A stretch of DNA of 64,000 nucleotides, from the NCBI GenBank assembly GCA_964036295.1, contig OZ038473.1:2635501-2699500 (forward strand), read 5' to 3'. Made by a program: the position numbers and the translations under genes. A model generated the notes under the pieces. It did not search any database. It saw only the letters and a list, made by a program, of their open reading frames with translations, and was not told the origin of the DNA. The DNA is from Plumapathes pennacea (lineage: Eukaryota > Cnidaria > Anthozoa > Antipatharia > Myriopathidae). Shown here piece by piece: positions 62,101 through 64,000 of the stretch. Each line of letters starts with the position of its first letter. Within the stretch, counting starts at the first letter, position 1.

Positions 62101-63038
62101 TGAGCTTGATGTGTTAAAAAATCAGACTGTTCGGCTGACGGTTCGAGGGTTCGAAATAGACAGTGCAGAACTAGGAAAGTTGATACGTAGAAAGATATTT
62201 ACACCATGCTTGATGGCGGCCACCGGTCACGACTATCAAGTTCCAATGTTTCGGCTTGTTCCTGTTTACTAGGAACAAGCCGAAACATTGGAACTTTTTC
62301 AGTCAAACGAACCGAAACAGAGAAGCCTGGGATCAAAGGTGTTTTGTTAAAGATCAATTGAGGCACATGCAGAAGCAGTCAGTGTTGTACTAGTAGTAGA
62401 AGTGCAGCAGCAGTAGATATAGCAGTAGCAATGTAGCATTACCTGCAACAGCAGTGGTAGTGTAGTAGAAGTAGCAGCAGCAGCAACAGCAGTGGTAGCG
62501 TAGAAGTAGTGAGCAGCAGCAGCAGTAGCAACAGCAGTTGTAGTGTAGAGCAGTGGTTCAGACGGTAGGAACTATCTGTAAGATGGGCCGATGAACACAG
62601 GTTAGGGGGGTGAGGGTGGGTGAATATGGTTTGCATTTTACGAGGAGTAAAGTGACGTGAGCGATAAGAATATGAGTTAAGTCCCCCCCCCCCACCCACC
62701 TCGATGACCACCTTGTAAAGCCACTTGAATTTTTTAAAAAAGCACGAGGAAGATCTATTCGTTTCTCCAGCATCTTCACGTTAAAGTTTTTATCAGTTCT
62801 TCCAACCACCTTTCTTACTACACAGGATTGGAAGCTAAGGAGCAAATCAGTCCAAGTCAGCCCTGAGCAAGGTATTCAGGAGCAAGCCAAAACATTACAA
62901 GATAGACACGCCGATCCAGAACCTGAAGACACTTCTGACGCGTGGTACTTGTTAGATCTACTCAAACGGGTCTCTGGGCCATTTGCATGGTGCTTCGCTC
63001 CAGAGAAATTCAGTTTAGTCCCCGCGGAACAATTCTAA
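59165..63038 (+). CDS. Death-domain protein of MyD88/IRAK type without TIR or kinase domain
   Basis: Exons 59165-59171, 59253-59309, 60349-60633, 61437-61501, 61839-61919, 62826-63038 join in one frame (235 residues). A start at 59282 (GCCATGG, better context; 223 residues) is the alternative. The 60349-60633 exon encodes a six-helix death domain: IPLHNLPHQTTEGLSRLFDP, then LLDWKKMVENFPE, YEVREIEELQ, SPTGILFDHLQKRGFTAGDL and REVLEKMNHNWGLQILEN. The IPL...T...LS..(L/F)DP...DWKK start and SPT...LLFD..... (T)xGDL(xx)(L/V)L end match death domains of MyD88 and IRAK adaptors in Toll/IL-1 signalling. What follows is a Gln/Glu-rich linker and a short C-terminal segment (SDAWYLLDLLKRVSGPFAWC); no TIR or kinase is present. 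It may modulate such complexes by homotypic binding. The exon-4 to exon-6 phase depends on using donor AAA|GTAGGT at 61502; an alternative donor gives an early stop. Confidence 0.65.
60198..60301. repeat. 26-bp tandem repeat, four copies
   Basis: Unit CAGGGAAACCCCCGGTAGTC plus TGATTT repeated four times with small changes, in the intron before the death-domain exon. Confidence 0.85.
60737..61325. repeat. 57-bp minisatellite, about ten copies
   Basis: ACAATGTTCCCGACCAATAA recurs every 57 bases from 60768 to 61173, then drifts. Because 57 is a multiple of 3, several frames on both strands stay open (Thr/Pro-rich on plus; VVVIGREHCRCAVGNVIG on minus). It lies within the intron between exons 60349-60633 and 61437-61501. 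Confidence 0.9.
62238..62296 (+). other. Perfect 26-bp hairpin in intron of the death-domain gene
   Basis: Left arm 62238-62263 (AAGTTCCAATGTTTCGGCTT on) and right arm 62271-62296 are exact complements around a 7-base loop GTTTACT. Size and near-perfect pairing would suit a short precursor hairpin of a small RNA, or a tiny foldback element. No second copy was noticed in the window. Confidence 0.45.
62385..62555. repeat. AGC/AGT trinucleotide-rich repeat
   Basis: Imperfect runs of GCAGCAGTAG in the intron between exons 61839-61919 and 62826-63038. Open frames across it (poly-Leu on minus) are by-products. Confidence 0.8.
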
Positions 63039-64000
63039 GACCCTTTAAACTTGCAATTAAATTGCCGACAGTGGTCGATGTAACTTCGAAGATGTTCTTG
63101 ATTTTACTGTAACAACTTATATGTACCTCATCTCAAACATTATATTTGATTTGCTTAATTCGTGCAGTTAATGTAATTTAGACATCATTTAAGGGGCATG
63201 TGACTTGAGCATCAGCAGTGGAGAGTATGATTTATCACTTAAGTGTTTACTGAAAGCGTAATGTAATGGATGATGGTTACAGGGATAGCTCGTAATGGGG
63301 GAAAGAATGAAAAAACTCAGATGCACCAGGAAAATAGCTTAAACTATGTACAACAATCACTAAAGCTGCACGATACAGACGTGTGAAAGAAAGCGCAAGC
63401 AATCAGTTTCTAGAATGTCCAATATTCTGTTAAGCAAGTGCAAACGCAAGCAAGAGAATGGAAAGTTGCTTTACCAGCCTTTAGCCCTACGATCGTTTCA
63501 ATGATTATTTCTGAACAAACCTGCTTTGTGAATGTAAGTAACTAAATAAAAAAATGCGGATTAAAACGGAAACGGTGGTCTTTTCTTCCCAAAATTAACA
63601 ACTTGTACTATATACTATTACTACACAACGACAATCGATTTATTGATTTTCTTCTTTCTTATTATATAGCATAATCTGAGATGAATGATTATCATGCAGA
63701 GGCTTTAATTGTTCAGCGAAGTCCAACCACAGGGCGCAGAAGAGTTCGCTTCCTTTATTATGTAAAACCCTATATACTGACTTACATGAAGGATACCGCA
63801 GAACAATTACTTCGCGGGCGCGCGAATACATGAAAGATACCGCAGAACAATTACATCGCAGGCGCGCGAAGGCATACGTGCAAGATAGAAAATTACTTGC
63901 CCTGTGGTCTAACCGAACACTTTTCACAGTGTCTTCATGTTCCCCCCTTCAGGGTGAATACGTAGCCTCTTATTTCGACGTCTCAAGCCGTCGAGCCCCT
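63039..64000. other. Downstream of the death-domain gene
   Basis: Contains AATAAA at 63545-63550, a possible polyadenylation signal; a diverged copy of the GCAAGCGCAAG palindromic element (about 63430-63485); and a degenerate copy of the channel intron-4 MITE (63728-63906). No gene seen to the window end. Confidence 0.5.
63728..63906. mobile_element. Degenerate copy of the channel intron-4 MITE
   Basis: CACAGGGCGCAGAAGAGTTC at the left, GCCCTGTG at the right, and the shared ACTTACATGAAGGATACCGC inside, here partly duplicated (ATACCGCAGAACAATTAC occurs twice). Confidence 0.6.

Noticed and set aside
62439..62711. Leucine-rich minus-strand frame
   Set aside because: It is the complement of the AGC/AGT trinucleotide repeat.
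1..64000. tRNA, rRNA or CRISPR features
   Set aside because: No cloverleaf with intact A and B boxes, no ribosomal segment and no spaced direct-repeat array of CRISPR type was seen; the tandem repeats found have no unique spacers.

Overview
The window is nuclear DNA of an invertebrate animal. It is AT-rich, with short exons, GT-AG introns, many MITE-like hairpins and fragments of cut-and-paste transposons and LINEs. The mix of genes (a SoxB2-like gene, an ABHD14 homologue, a MyD88/IRAK-type death domain, ion-channel genes without a vertebrate counterpart) and the compact intron style fit a cnidarian, most likely an anthozoan such as a stony coral. That assignment is inference. I had no database search; all exon models come from reading splice sites and checking that each model keeps one open frame.

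Layout. (1) 1-12474 (+): 3' part of a long gene for an ER-luminal protein made of repeated TXNDC12/ERp18-type thioredoxin domains, ending in KDEL. The window holds the end of one domain and five complete ones; one intron carries a Kolobok-like transposon with a decayed THAP gene. (2) 13223-14239 (+): an ABHD14-type alpha/beta hydrolase with an N-terminal membrane anchor, in one exon. (3) About 14.3-34.6 kb: gene-poor DNA holding several MITEs, a 3.5-kb TA-flanked transposon (19047-22575) and a single-exon SoxB2-like HMG-box gene on the minus strand (26136-26873). (4) 34632-56414 (+): a tandem array of four intact six-exon genes. Each combines a signal peptide, a split glutamate-receptor-like ligand-binding domain, and a pore whose selectivity filter is that of a potassium channel (TVGYGD). 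(5) 59165-63038 (+): a small gene with a death domain of MyD88/IRAK type and no TIR or kinase domain.

The most notable content is the array of glutamate-receptor-like genes with a K+-channel filter. They have the order S1 lobe, M1, P loop, M2, S2 lobe, C-terminal TM, like bacterial GluR0 plus the third TM of animal receptors. The usual ligand arginine is not evident, so the ligand is unknown. All four copies keep open frames and splice sites. They differ mainly in a linker after the signal peptide, a few positions in the S1 lobe, and the cytoplasmic tail. The poly-TXNDC12 gene is the second notable item: its domains are bounded by phase-1 introns, one domain has lost the second cysteine of its CxxC, and intron positions record the order of domain duplication.

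The spacers hold an unusual density of short inverted-repeat elements. Several can be compared as occupied and empty sites between the channel paralogues or between distant loci.
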